A stretch of 28,767 bases of DNA from a virus. Positions 20,586 through 28,767 of the stretch are shown piece by piece. The DNA is taken from IMG/VR virus record IMGVR_UViG_3300021368_000101, positions 1 through 28,767 of that record; one strand, given 5' to 3'. The notes under the pieces were generated by a model that saw nothing but the letters and a program-made list of their open reading frames with translations, ran no database searches and was not told the origin of the DNA. A program made the translations under genes and the position numbers. Positions within the stretch are counted from its first letter, which is position 1, and each line of letters starts with the position of its first letter.

Positions 20586-20938
20586 TAACACAAGAAGACA
20601 TAGATCACTTTGCAGATATGCAGTCACCTATTATAGATATGAGTTACTATCAACAGGAGGCAGTGAAGACTGCTATCTACACTGACCCTATCATATACCC
20701 TGCGTTGGGCTTGGGTAATGAAGCAGGTGAAGTACAAGGTAAGATAAAGAAGATGCTGCGTGATGATACGTTTGACAAGGATGCTATAGCTGCAGAGATT
20801 GGTGATGTGCTGTGGTACATTGCCGCATTGTGTCGTGACTTAGAAATTGATATGGCTGAAGTAGCTGTAAAGAATTTGGCTAAGTTAAAGAGTAGACAAG
20901 AACGTGGTACGTTACAGGGAAGTGGAGATACTAGGTGA
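20582..20938 (+). CDS. MazG-like nucleoside triphosphate pyrophosphohydrolase
   Basis: A 118-residue all-helical protein of the MazG-like superfamily. The metal-binding pattern is visible as GNEAGEVQGKIKK (E-x-x-E type) followed by AIAAEIGDVLWYIAALC (E-x-x-D). The first helix region SYYQQEAVKTAIY and the end SRQERGTLQGSGD fit the family. It should hydrolyse (d)NTPs to monophosphates, tuning nucleotide pools or the alarmone response during infection. It lies just before the ribonucleotide reductase. GGAGAGACA precedes the ATG. Confidence 0.86.
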   Translation: MITQEDIDHFADMQSPIIDMSYYQQEAVKTAIYTDPIIYPALGLGNEAGEVQGKIKKMLRDDTFDKDAIAAEIGDVLWYIAALCRDLEIDMAEVAVKNLAKLKSRQERGTLQGSGDTR

Positions 20939-21030
20939 CAGACATATACATGGCTATGATTATATTGTTCTGTGTTATAGCAGGAGCAGTGTGGGTATTT
21001 ACTAGGGATTATGGAGGAAAAGATGAGTAA
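20935..21030 (+). CDS. 31-residue membrane micropeptide
   Basis: Open frame MTDIYMAMIILFCVIAGAVW, then VFTRDYGGKDE: a single transmembrane helix with a polar tail. The start is GTG overlapping the previous TGA (GTGA), and its last codons (TAT GGA GGA AAA) are the ribosome site of the reductase gene, which it overlaps by 8 bases. Function is unknown. Confidence 0.52.
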   Translation: MTDIYMAMIILFCVIAGAVWVFTRDYGGKDE

Positions 21031-22921
21031 CTTATTACCAACAGACTATCAGAGTTTTATACACCAATCACGGTACGCAAAGTACATTGACGGTAAAGGC
21101 CGTGAGTCATGGGCTGAGACAGTAGGACGCTACGTTGATAACGTAGTACGTCCAAAGCTAGGCAACGACTCATGGGTAAATCAAATAGAGCAAGCCATAC
21201 TTGGACTAGAAGTAATGCCAAGCATGAGAGCCATGATGACTAGTGGTGCTGCGTTGGATAGAGATAACACAGCAGGATACAACTGTAGCTACCTACCAGT
21301 GGATGACCCTAAGTCTTTCGATGAAGCTATGTTTATCTTACTCTGTGGTACAGGTGTAGGCTTTAGTGTGGAACGCCAGTTCATACAGCAGCTACCTGAA
21401 GTACCTGAGTTATTTGATAGTGAGACAACCATTGTTGTTAAGGATAGCAAAGAGGGTTGGGCTAAAGCATACAGACAGCTATTAGCATTACTGTGGGCAG
21501 GTGAAATACCTAAGTGGGATGTATCTAAGGTAAGACCTGCAGGTGCTAGACTAAAAACTTTTGGGGGTAGAGCCAGTGGTCCTGGTCCTCTTGTCGAGTT
21601 GTTTAACTTCACAGTTACAACCTTCAAGTTGGCACAAGGACGTAAGCTATCTTCTATGGAATGCCACGACTTAATGTGTTTCATAGGTCAGATAGTTGTA
21701 GTAGGTGGTGTCAGACGTAGTGCTATGATCTCTTTGTCTAACCTTAGTGATGACCGTATGCGTCATGCTAAGTCAGGGCAGTGGTGGGAAACAGCAGCAC
21801 ACAGAGCGTTAGCTAACAACAGTGTATCTTACACAGAGAAGCCTGACATTGAAACATTCATGCGAGAATGGACTGCTCTAGTGGAGAGTAAGTCTGGTGA
21901 GAGAGGTATATTTAATCGTGAAGCATCCAAGAAACAAGCTGAGAAATATGGTAGGCGTGATCCCAACCATGAGTTTGGAACTAATCCTTGCAGTGAGATC
22001 ATACTTAGGCCGTATCAGTTCTGCAATCTTACTGAGGTTGTCGTTAGGGCAACTGACACACTGGATACGCTCAAGCGTAAAGTCAAGTTGGCTACGATTC
22101 TTGGCACTATTCAATCTTCCTTCACCCGATTTCCATATCTACGGAAAGTCTGGCAAAGAAACACAGAAGAAGAAAGACTCTTAGGTGTATCATTAACAGG
22201 TATCATGGACAATCCATTGATGACTGCAGTCAACGCTAACTTGGAGAAAACATTAAATGAACTACGAACTATCGCAGTGGATACTAATGCTGAATATGCT
22301 GAGTTGCTTGGCATACCTCAGTCTGCTGCTATTACCTGTGTCAAACCTTCGGGTACTGTCTCGCAGTTGGTTGACAGTGCCAGTGGTATACATGCTCGTC
22401 ACTCTCCATATTACATCCGTACTGTACGAGGTGATAATAAAGATCCCCTCACACAGTTTATGATAGATCAGAAAGTTCCTAACGAGCCTTGTGTATTCAA
22501 GGGTGATACTACAACTGTGTTCAGCTTCCCTGTCAAATCACCAGACGATGCTGTAACACGTAACGATATGACTGCTATTGAGCAGCTAGAGACATGGCTC
22601 ATGTACCAACGCCATTGGTGTGAACATAAACCTAGTGTAACAATATCAGTGCGTGATGACGAGTGGCTAGAGGTGGGGGCATTCGTTTACAAACACTTTG
22701 ATGAAATGTCAGGTGTGTCATTTTTACCACACTCAGATCATACCTATCAGCAAGCACCTTATCAAGACTGTGGTAAGCATGACTATGAAATGTTACTGTC
22801 ATGTATGCCAGAAAAGATTGACTGGAGTAAGCTTTCAGAGTATGAACAAGAAGATAACACTAAGTCCAGTCAGACATTTGCCTGTTCTGGTGACGTGTGT
22901 GAAGTAGTCGATATAACATAG
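21023..22921 (+). CDS. nrdJ: Class II (adenosylcobalamin-dependent) ribonucleotide reductase
   Basis: A 632-residue monomer-type class II reductase that makes deoxyribonucleotides using coenzyme B12. Catalytic residues are visible: redox pair Cys88 (AGYNCSYL) and Cys334 (YQFCNLTE), radical Cys323 and Glu325 in NPCSEI, and the C-terminal relay pair Cys621/Cys626 (ACSGDVCEVV). The segment VKPSGTVSQLVDSASGIHAR is the conserved phosphate-binding loop. No small subunit is needed. Start 21023 has GGAGGAAAAG upstream; the longer frame from 21011 would use that ribosome site as coding sequence. Host B12 supply is implied. Confidence 0.93.
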   Translation: MSNLLPTDYQSFIHQSRYAKYIDGKGRESWAETVGRYVDNVVRPKLGNDSWVNQIEQAILGLEVMPSMRAMMTSGAALDRDNTAGYNCSYLPVDDPKSFDEAMFILLCGTGVGFSVERQFIQQLPEVPELFDSETTIVVKDSKEGWAKAYRQLLALLWAGEIPKWDVSKVRPAGARLKTFGGRASGPGPLVELFNFTVTTFKLAQGRKLSSMECHDLMCFIGQIVVVGGVRRSAMISLSNLSDDRMRHAKSGQWWETAAHRALANNSVSYTEKPDIETFMREWTALVESKSGERGIFNREASKKQAEKYGRRDPNHEFGTNPCSEIILRPYQFCNLTEVVVRATDTLDTLKRKVKLATILGTIQSSFTRFPYLRKVWQRNTEEERLLGVSLTGIMDNPLMTAVNANLEKTLNELRTIAVDTNAEYAELLGIPQSAAITCVKPSGTVSQLVDSASGIHARHSPYYIRTVRGDNKDPLTQFMIDQKVPNEPCVFKGDTTTVFSFPVKSPDDAVTRNDMTAIEQLETWLMYQRHWCEHKPSVTISVRDDEWLEVGAFVYKHFDEMSGVSFLPHSDHTYQQAPYQDCGKHDYEMLLSCMPEKIDWSKLSEYEQEDNTKSSQTFACSGDVCEVVDIT

Positions 22922-22930
22922 GAGTAAGTA

Positions 22931-23131
22931 ATGGGTTTTTGGGTTTTAATAGCACTGTTTATATTTGATGGGAAGCCAATGGTTATGAGTGACAACATCT
23001 TATATCCCAGTGTAGAGTCGTGCCACGAAGCAGCACAAGCACGTAGAGATACATTAGATGCTACCAAACCTGACTATGATTTTAAAGCAGATTATTGGGT
23101 ATGGTGTACACAAATGCCAAAGGAGTTGTAA
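22931..23131 (+). CDS. Small exported or membrane-associated Cys protein
   Basis: A 66-residue protein with a short hydrophobic N-terminus (MGFWVLIALFIFDGKPMVMS), Cys near 31 (SVESCHEAAQ) and Cys near 59 (YWVWCTQMP). It has the same plan as the gene at 10725-10952. TAGGAGTAAGTA precedes the ATG and it ends in a TAATG overlap with the GIY-YIG gene. Function is unknown. Confidence 0.58.
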   Translation: MGFWVLIALFIFDGKPMVMSDNILYPSVESCHEAAQARRDTLDATKPDYDFKADYWVWCTQMPKEL

Positions 23132-23682
23132 TGGCAGATAAAAATTGCATGACATGCGATGTTAAACTAATACCAAAAGTAAACTGGACATGTGGTAATA
23201 TAAGAAAAAAATTTTATATTTGTTGTGACTGTAGAAATAAACGTGAAGGCCCTCATAACAAAGGACGAATGTTTGTAAATGGTAAGTACATATCAAAGTC
23301 ACATCCACTATACAAACCTGGACGCTACAAAACTTTTAGTGATGCAGCCTTTGATGGTACATATAAGTTAGACTCTATTAAGGAAGGATACGTGTATGCT
23401 ATTACTAATCCTGCTTGGCCTGAGTGGGTTAAGATAGGAATGGCAATAGATGCTGACGATAGATGTAATGGCTATCAGACTAGTAGTCCTTTTAGAGACT
23501 ACAAAGTAGAACACGTAGTTGTGACAAACAACAGACGTGCTGCTGAAGCAGAGGCACACAAAGCAGCAGGTAAGATTGCACAAGAGAGGAGAGGTGAATG
23601 GTTTAAGTTAAGTATTGAACAAGCCAAAACTATACTTGATAAATGCTCTGTTGTTGAAGATACTAAAAGTAAAGTAGCATAA
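23131..23682 (+). CDS. GIY-YIG/T5orf172-type nuclease-like protein with zinc N-terminus
   Basis: A 183-residue protein. The N-terminal 50 residues have paired cysteines (CMTC, then CCDCRNKREGP) likely binding zinc, as in phage free-standing endonucleases. The C-terminal domain begins GYVYAITNPAWPEWVKIGMA, the GIY-YIG core in the T5orf172/MUG113 form. It continues with DRCNGYQTSSPF, an AEAEAHKAAG helix, and GEWFKLSIEQA. It could be a homing or DNA-processing nuclease. AAGGAGTTGTA precedes the ATG at 23131; the longer frame from 23095 lies in the previous gene. Confidence 0.82.
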   Translation: MADKNCMTCDVKLIPKVNWTCGNIRKKFYICCDCRNKREGPHNKGRMFVNGKYISKSHPLYKPGRYKTFSDAAFDGTYKLDSIKEGYVYAITNPAWPEWVKIGMAIDADDRCNGYQTSSPFRDYKVEHVVVTNNRRAAEAEAHKAAGKIAQERRGEWFKLSIEQAKTILDKCSVVEDTKSKVA

Positions 23683-23684
23683 AA

Positions 23685-23717
23685 TAAAAAAGGCCGCTAA
23701 ATGCGGCCTCTTCTTTT
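23685..23717. terminator. Bidirectional Rho-independent terminator
   Basis: A perfect 7-pair stem AGGCCGC/GCGGCCT (23691-23697 with 23703-23709) and TAAAT loop is preceded by an A-run and followed by TTCTTTTATA, so it works in both directions. It lies between the last rightward gene and the last leftward gene, whose operons converge here. Confidence 0.9.
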
Positions 23718-26700
23718 ATATCTTAGATGCTGTATTATATATGTCTCTCAGATAATCCATATAGTTTAACAGGATACTCAGTTCCCTGAAGTCCATGTCT
23801 TCTATACTACCGTCTATATTAAACTGTTCTTTAGCCATCCTCATTGCTTCCCTTTGTAGCTCTTTGGGCTTGCCTGATACTTTAGCTGCTAAACTTAGAC
23901 GTGATTCCTCTTCCCCCATATAACCTTCTTGCATACGCTTTCTTACAGCTTTCTTTACGTTACTGACTTTCTTTTTCAGTAGTTGTCTTCTGTCTGTATC
24001 ACTACCTTCTCTATAAGCTTTAGTGTTTGTCAACCTTGCTATTTCTTTTTCTAAGATAGGGGCTACAAACCCATTAAAGATTTTATCGTAGGCTGGTATC
24101 TTAGTTCTCTCACTAGCAGTAAATGCAAACATGTCAGACATTGAGTATGCTTTCTCTGTAGCTGTCCTTGCAGGTTTTACAGTAAGACCAAAGATACGAG
24201 TCAAAGGAGCAGGATCATATACCTCTCCTTCTCTTGTTGCTACTCTAAGTTCCTCACCTGTTACTGAGTCTTTACCTAGCTCAGTTCCAGCTACTGCATC
24301 TATGCCATCAGCTAATGCTTCAAAAATATTGTCAACATACTTAGTGGCAGACTGAGTAAATATATTCATACCTTCAGCCTGTCTTACATCTTTGACACCA
24401 TCATTACCTGCTATGTATCCGAATGTTTTGTTAACAAAGTCTATCGGTCTTGTAACACCTGCTACTACATTACCTGTTGCCTTGAAGAATGCATCTGCTT
24501 GTGCACCACGTTGCCCTTCATCGAAGTTTAACAAGGTATCCATAACATTTAACAAGTCATTACCGAACTGTGTATCCCTTGCTACCTGCCCTACAGCAAG
24601 CTGTGTAAGCACCTCTGTTTGTAGTTCTCTAGGTACAGGTTCACCCTTCAGGTACTTATTCATAGCACGTCCAGTTGCTAGAAAGATGGAGAACGGAAAT
24701 GTGTTCTTAGCATCTATGATAGTACCACCACTAGTCTCTACTTCAAATACACCAAGACCTTTTTGTTGTCTTTCTTCATCATACTGTATAGCAAGACCTA
24801 ATGCAGTAGAACCGACTAGGAATCTACCAAAGGCTTCTTGCTCTGTCAGATCTACTCCTTGTCTCTTAGATCTAGTAGCAAAGTTTTTAACTACAGTAAA
24901 TCCAGCTAATGGTGACCACTGATAAGCAGAGGCTACAACATTATTCATGAACCTACCGAATGGTATAATGAAACCTATTCCAGGAGTGTTGGAAGCAGAT
25001 TCAACTAGTTTAGCTACACCCTTTAGAAGCTGGTCATCTGTGGTGTAATCCTTGGCATACACAGACTTTAGTGTACTGTCTAGTGCAGCTTGTATTACGT
25101 CTTCACCAATCTCCACACTGTCATCGGTTAAGGCTTGCTTTAGTGTTGTGTTCTTAGTCATACGAAGATACTTATCCATCTCAGTCATAAACATCTGAGA
25201 CTTTGTAAAGCTATCCTGTATCTTAACACCAGTTGCTTTAGCAGACGCATCAGCTATAGCCTCTGTATATTTTATTACACTGCCATCAGGATTTATACCA
25301 TATCTTTTTGCTGAAGTTTCTACACCACCTGCCATAGTCTCAAACAGTATCTTAGATATGTCTTTGTTTTGATCTAAAAACTTCATGTACTGGTCATGAG
25401 TTGTGTATGGGTCAAGCAAGTTACGCATCTTCTGACCAAAGATATTCTTTAGTACACGTGCCTGTTGAAACGTTCTTGTGGCCTCAGTAGGATTGATATA
25501 CATCTGACCTAAACCTTTTGCGTAAAGGGTGGTTGAATTAAATATATCAGCTAGAGATTGTCCTATATAGAACTGACCAAAGCCAAACACGTTTACGGCT
25601 GTAGTAGCTGGAGAAGAAACAAGCATACGTTTCCATACAGACTGACCATACCTTAGTCCTTCTGCTCTTTTAAGTTCTTGCTCTACAGCTTCTTTTGCTT
25701 CAACACTCTTCAGTGTTGCCTGTATAGAGTCCTCTGCAGCTACGATAGATGTGTCTAACATTCTACGCATCTGAGACATAACATTCAAAGTAGAACCTGC
25801 ATCACTAATCTTCTTAGCAAGCATGTCTCCTAGCTGTCCTTTGTTTGCAGCTAGTTCACCTATCTCCAAGCCAGAACCTTTTAACTTAGCATTTACAGAT
25901 ATCAGATCTTCTTCACTTAGGTTACGTGCTACATTAGTCATAACATCAGAGACAGTTTTCTTTCTGTCAAACTTCTTACCACTGTCTTTGAATATCTTTG
26001 CTATGCCACCTATCTCTTTATTCTTCTTATAGTTCGTTCCAAACATTATGTCATGAACTAGGTCTGCTGGCATAGTCTGTGAAGAGAATGCACCCCCACG
26101 TTCTACCTTTTTATTCCATTCATCAGCAGCCTCTTCAATAACCTCTGCTGCTTTCTTGCTTTCTTCTTTATTTAGCAGTGGTGCTGCACCATCTATAATT
26201 CTATTAGTAACAGCCTCAAGCTTTGCATCTACATCTTCTGCTAGACCTGATGCACCTTTAGCTTTACCAAAGACTAGCTGTGCTCCCCCTGCTACACCAC
26301 CTAGCAAAGATGAGAAGCCTGTCTGTAAATAGCTGTAGTTCTCCTGTGCTCCTGCTCTTAGCAGAGTTGTCTGAGCCATGATGTCTTGAGCCACAGCAGC
26401 TACAGAGTCTGCTGCAATAGTTTGTTTTAGGGCTTTATATGAAGCTGCATCAAATAGTTTATCTTGTTCTGACTGTGCTGCTTTCTTAGCTAATGCTCTT
26501 CGTTTTTCTTTTGATACACGTTTAGCTACTTCTTCTGCTGCCTTGTCTGCTGCTTTACTGGTAGCTCCTCTAGCTACTGCTCTCTTTGCAGATATCTTAC
26601 CTGCCTCAATACCAGCTTCTCTTGCTGCTTGTTTACCTGCACCGCTCTGTGCTGCCTCTAGTGCTGCTCTACGTACAGTTTCTTGGACAGTTTTTTTACT

Positions 26701-27207
26701 TGTCAGGGCTACCCCTGCAGCACCTGCACGTGCAATACCACCAGTAAGTAATCCTATGTAGTTAGTAGGATCTTTAGCTGCAGCAAACACGTAGTCTTTT
26801 ACACCATCAATTGCACCAAACACACCATCATTAACAAAGACATTGCCTAAGTTGTCATATATCTGATATGCTCTTCGTGCTTTTTCTTTTGTGTCCTGAT
26901 CTGCTTTGTTTACAAATCTAGCTTCGGTTGCAGTAGATAGAGTGTTTGAGTTAAAGTATCTCATATGCTGAACAAAGTCATCAACAACTTCATCTGCATT
27001 TCTATCTGCGTAATCTACACCTTTACGTTTTACCATATAATCTCGTATAGGCTGTAGGTACTGCTGCTTTTTTAGTTCATCTTTACTAAGACTATCACCA
27101 GAAAACAAAGGCTCTGGAGTATCATAGACACTAGATGTATCGTCACTAGTTAAACCAGAAGTCCTTTGGTTAAAACTTCTGTAAAACTCTTCATGTACTT
27201 TGGACAT
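23716..27207 (-). CDS. Large internal virion/ejection-type protein
   Basis: An 1163-residue protein, mostly helical, with long Ala/Lys/Glu-rich stretches (about residues 165-250, AAREAGIEAGKISAKRAVAR). It also has hydrophobic segments (LLTGGIARAGAAGVALT; VSSPATTAVNVFGFGQFYIG; TPGIGFIIPFGRFMNNVVAS) and a charged C-terminus. Size, composition and late position match the internal core proteins of podoviruses that leave the virion during DNA ejection (T7 gp15/gp16 role). I see no lysozyme or transglycosylase motif. AAAGGTTTAAATA precedes the ATG, with TAATG overlap to the upstream gene. It is the last gene of the leftward operon, ending at the terminator. Confidence 0.7.
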   Translation of the reverse strand: MSKVHEEFYRSFNQRTSGLTSDDTSSVYDTPEPLFSGDSLSKDELKKQQYLQPIRDYMVKRKGVDYADRNADEVVDDFVQHMRYFNSNTLSTATEARFVNKADQDTKEKARRAYQIYDNLGNVFVNDGVFGAIDGVKDYVFAAAKDPTNYIGLLTGGIARAGAAGVALTSKKTVQETVRRAALEAAQSGAGKQAAREAGIEAGKISAKRAVARGATSKAADKAAEEVAKRVSKEKRRALAKKAAQSEQDKLFDAASYKALKQTIAADSVAAVAQDIMAQTTLLRAGAQENYSYLQTGFSSLLGGVAGGAQLVFGKAKGASGLAEDVDAKLEAVTNRIIDGAAPLLNKEESKKAAEVIEEAADEWNKKVERGGAFSSQTMPADLVHDIMFGTNYKKNKEIGGIAKIFKDSGKKFDRKKTVSDVMTNVARNLSEEDLISVNAKLKGSGLEIGELAANKGQLGDMLAKKISDAGSTLNVMSQMRRMLDTSIVAAEDSIQATLKSVEAKEAVEQELKRAEGLRYGQSVWKRMLVSSPATTAVNVFGFGQFYIGQSLADIFNSTTLYAKGLGQMYINPTEATRTFQQARVLKNIFGQKMRNLLDPYTTHDQYMKFLDQNKDISKILFETMAGGVETSAKRYGINPDGSVIKYTEAIADASAKATGVKIQDSFTKSQMFMTEMDKYLRMTKNTTLKQALTDDSVEIGEDVIQAALDSTLKSVYAKDYTTDDQLLKGVAKLVESASNTPGIGFIIPFGRFMNNVVASAYQWSPLAGFTVVKNFATRSKRQGVDLTEQEAFGRFLVGSTALGLAIQYDEERQQKGLGVFEVETSGGTIIDAKNTFPFSIFLATGRAMNKYLKGEPVPRELQTEVLTQLAVGQVARDTQFGNDLLNVMDTLLNFDEGQRGAQADAFFKATGNVVAGVTRPIDFVNKTFGYIAGNDGVKDVRQAEGMNIFTQSATKYVDNIFEALADGIDAVAGTELGKDSVTGEELRVATREGEVYDPAPLTRIFGLTVKPARTATEKAYSMSDMFAFTASERTKIPAYDKIFNGFVAPILEKEIARLTNTKAYREGSDTDRRQLLKKKVSNVKKAVRKRMQEGYMGEEESRLSLAAKVSGKPKELQREAMRMAKEQFNIDGSIEDMDFRELSILLNYMDYLRDIYNTASKI

Positions 27208-28700
27208 TATTTAAACCTTTTGATTATACGTGTAGTTAGTTTTCTTTCTCTAGGTTCTTCCTCTCCGTACTCTTCTAGTATTATGGCTGGCCTTTCTCCC
27301 ATAAACGCTGAGTCAAGCATCTGATCAAGCTGCTCTTTTGTTGCAGTAAAAGTACCTAAGTTCTTTATAATAACTTTATACTCTTTACCTTCTCTTGTAT
27401 TACGTTTTACGTTTAGGTTACTTAAAGATTTTTCCAGTACTTTATCTACGTCTTCTTTAAACTGGAAGCCTATCACACCCATTGGAGACACAGGTAAGTC
27501 TCTTTCTTCTCTTTGCTTACGAGACATCTTGTTCCACTGTTCACGTGTGTACTGTGCAGTGTAGCCTTTTCTTAGTTCCCCTGACACAGATGCATCCATT
27601 ATAGCTCTACCTTCTTCATCTAGATCTGGAGCAGGTGGGAAAGGATCATCTGTTTCTACAGGGTCTACAGGGTCTTTCTTCAGGTTTATATTCTTAGGAG
27701 GTACTGGTTCTTTTATTTTCAAAGAAGTATCATCTTCACTTATAGGAGTCTCTGGCTCTCTGTCATATTCTACCAATAGAGTATCTAACCACTTTTGTCC
27801 TGATCCTTCTTGGCCCGGTATTTCAAAAGTTTGTTTAATTAAATCTAATGTAGCTGGATCATCAAAGAAGCCTGTGTATTCATATGTACCTGCATAGTTT
27901 CTTATAAAGTTACCAGCAGCTTTCTGTCTCTCTATCAACATAGCTGTTTGCTTATCTGCAGGATCTACTAAAGCATTTAGTCTGCTCTTAAATGCCTGAC
28001 CAGTAATAGCATCATCCATAACTTTGTTTAGATTAGTAGAAAAGTTTAACTTAGCTTCTGAGTTATATACAGGCAACTCAGCAAAGTTTTGTACAGCATC
28101 ACCTACAAGAGCATTATATTCTGATTGTTGTGCTATGTAGTTTATATCACCTATACTTAGGTTACCATAATACTTTTCATCTGCTAGCTCTCTTCGTACT
28201 CTATCTTTAGCATCAAAGCCAAATAGAGTTTTCATAGTGCTGGCTTCTTCTGAATCTGATAACTTACCTTTAGGTACAACACCGTATGTCTGCATGGCAA
28301 GGTCTGTCAAGTCAGCAGCTACTAGACTAGGATCAATGTTAGCAGCAGTAGGAGCACTCAAGCCCATTCTTATTTCATCTTCTGTTAGCTCCTGTCCCGG
28401 ACGGTATCCTAACTGTGAATGTAAGTTCTGTAGATTGGCATAAAGATCTGTTACACCAGACACACCAGAAGACATAGCATTTATGACCAACTCTTTTGAA
28501 GCACCTAACTCCATAGCCTGTTTACCAACACGTGCTGCATTTCTTGCTACGGCTTCACGTTGACGCACTAATTGTAGGTTACGTTCAGCTAGTTGTTTCT
28601 GCTCTTCTTCATAAGCTTTAGCCTCCTCTTTACGTTCTCGTATGTTCGTAGCAGTTTCCTGCAGGAAGTTACCAGCAAACGCTTTCCAATTAAAGCTCAT
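27207..28700 (-). CDS. Virion structural protein, internal-core type
   Basis: A 497-residue protein. The N-terminal 75 residues are a charged coiled coil (ERKEEAKAYEEEQKQLAERN), the middle is helical, and residues about 325-370 are a Pro/Asp/Glu-rich linker (KEPVPPKNINLKKDPVDPVE). A small C-terminal domain follows (VIIKNLGTFTATKEQLDQML), ending in a basic tail. Position just before the large ejection-type protein suggests a second internal virion protein. GAAAGGTTTATGAT precedes the ATG. No named family is recognised. Confidence 0.62.
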   Translation of the reverse strand: MSFNWKAFAGNFLQETATNIRERKEEAKAYEEEQKQLAERNLQLVRQREAVARNAARVGKQAMELGASKELVINAMSSGVSGVTDLYANLQNLHSQLGYRPGQELTEDEIRMGLSAPTAANIDPSLVAADLTDLAMQTYGVVPKGKLSDSEEASTMKTLFGFDAKDRVRRELADEKYYGNLSIGDINYIAQQSEYNALVGDAVQNFAELPVYNSEAKLNFSTNLNKVMDDAITGQAFKSRLNALVDPADKQTAMLIERQKAAGNFIRNYAGTYEYTGFFDDPATLDLIKQTFEIPGQEGSGQKWLDTLLVEYDREPETPISEDDTSLKIKEPVPPKNINLKKDPVDPVETDDPFPPAPDLDEEGRAIMDASVSGELRKGYTAQYTREQWNKMSRKQREERDLPVSPMGVIGFQFKEDVDKVLEKSLSNLNVKRNTREGKEYKVIIKNLGTFTATKEQLDQMLDSAFMGERPAIILEEYGEEEPRERKLTTRIIKRFK

Positions 28701-28701
28701 A

Positions 28702-28767
28702 TCATAAACCTTTCATCATTAAGCCTTGTGGCTTTTCTTCTGGTGTTACCTCTTCCTCTGGCTCTCC
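28702..28767 (-). CDS. C-terminal end of a further leftward gene (partial)
   Basis: The frame is open from the window edge to a TGA at 28704-28702 and encodes 21 residues, EEEVTPEEKPQGLMMKGL at the end: an acidic stretch, then PQGLM. The stop lies one base before the ATG of the next gene, the spacing seen elsewhere in this operon. It is probably another virion gene; the product cannot be named. Confidence 0.55.
   Translation of the reverse strand, partial: GEPEEEVTPEEKPQGLMMKGL

Noticed and set aside
23716-27207. Plus-strand frames opposite the large virion gene, for example 24392-24922
   Set aside because: Antisense shadows with low-complexity Ser/Pro/Ala content and no ribosome sites.
1-28767. 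CRISPR array or cas operon, suggested by the Cas4-like gene
   Set aside because: No regularly spaced direct repeats seen and no other cas-like genes; the nuclease fits the phage recombination module.

Overview
This window is a large part of a tailed double-stranded DNA phage genome. It has podovirus-like, T7-type replication and virion genes and resembles marine phages of the HMO-2011 type. The best marker is a family A DNA polymerase with a DnaJ-like four-cysteine zinc module between the exonuclease and polymerase domains, a feature I recall for the SAR116 phage HMO-2011 and its relatives. Other supports are a separate zinc-ribbon/TOPRIM primase and DnaB-like helicase, a T7 endonuclease I homologue, a tyrosine integrase, a B12-dependent (class II) ribonucleotide reductase, and small proteins of marine-phage type. 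A marine alphaproteobacterial host is inferred from this kinship, a phage-borne DUF1127 gene and one GAAC-N7-GAAC (LexA-type) site. None of these is decisive.

Layout. (1) About 1-4983, minus strand: a tight operon of small, often overlapping genes, including three secreted or lipid-anchored proteins, a membrane-anchored coiled-coil protein, five small basic proteins, a beta-rich protein, a DUF1127 protein and the small terminase. (2) 4984-6312: a non-coding control region with two sigma70-type leftward promoters, several operator-like repeats and a block dense in RNA hairpins. (3) 6313-23682, plus strand: early and metabolic genes, first many small accessory genes, then integrase, primase, helicase, DNA polymerase, SSB-like protein, Cas4/RecB-like nuclease, endonuclease I, a MazG-like pyrophosphohydrolase, class II RNR and a GIY-YIG protein. 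(4) 23685-23717: a bidirectional terminator between converging operons. (5) 23716-28767, minus strand: two large virion-type proteins and the end of a third gene.

On a circular or permuted map, the leftward promoters near 5.1-5.3 kb could drive one long late operon. It would run through the terminase genes, around the part of the genome not seen here, and end at the 23.7 kb terminator. This is inference.

Genes are packed with TAATG, ATGA or GTGA stop-start overlaps and good Shine-Dalgarno sites. These allowed several genes under 60 codons to be placed and several starts to be moved downstream of the longest open frame. The most unusual signal is a heptamer, CCAACGC/GCGTTGG, which I count 17 times by eye between 2.8 and 22.6 kb. 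It is read in different codon frames and so is probably kept at the DNA level.
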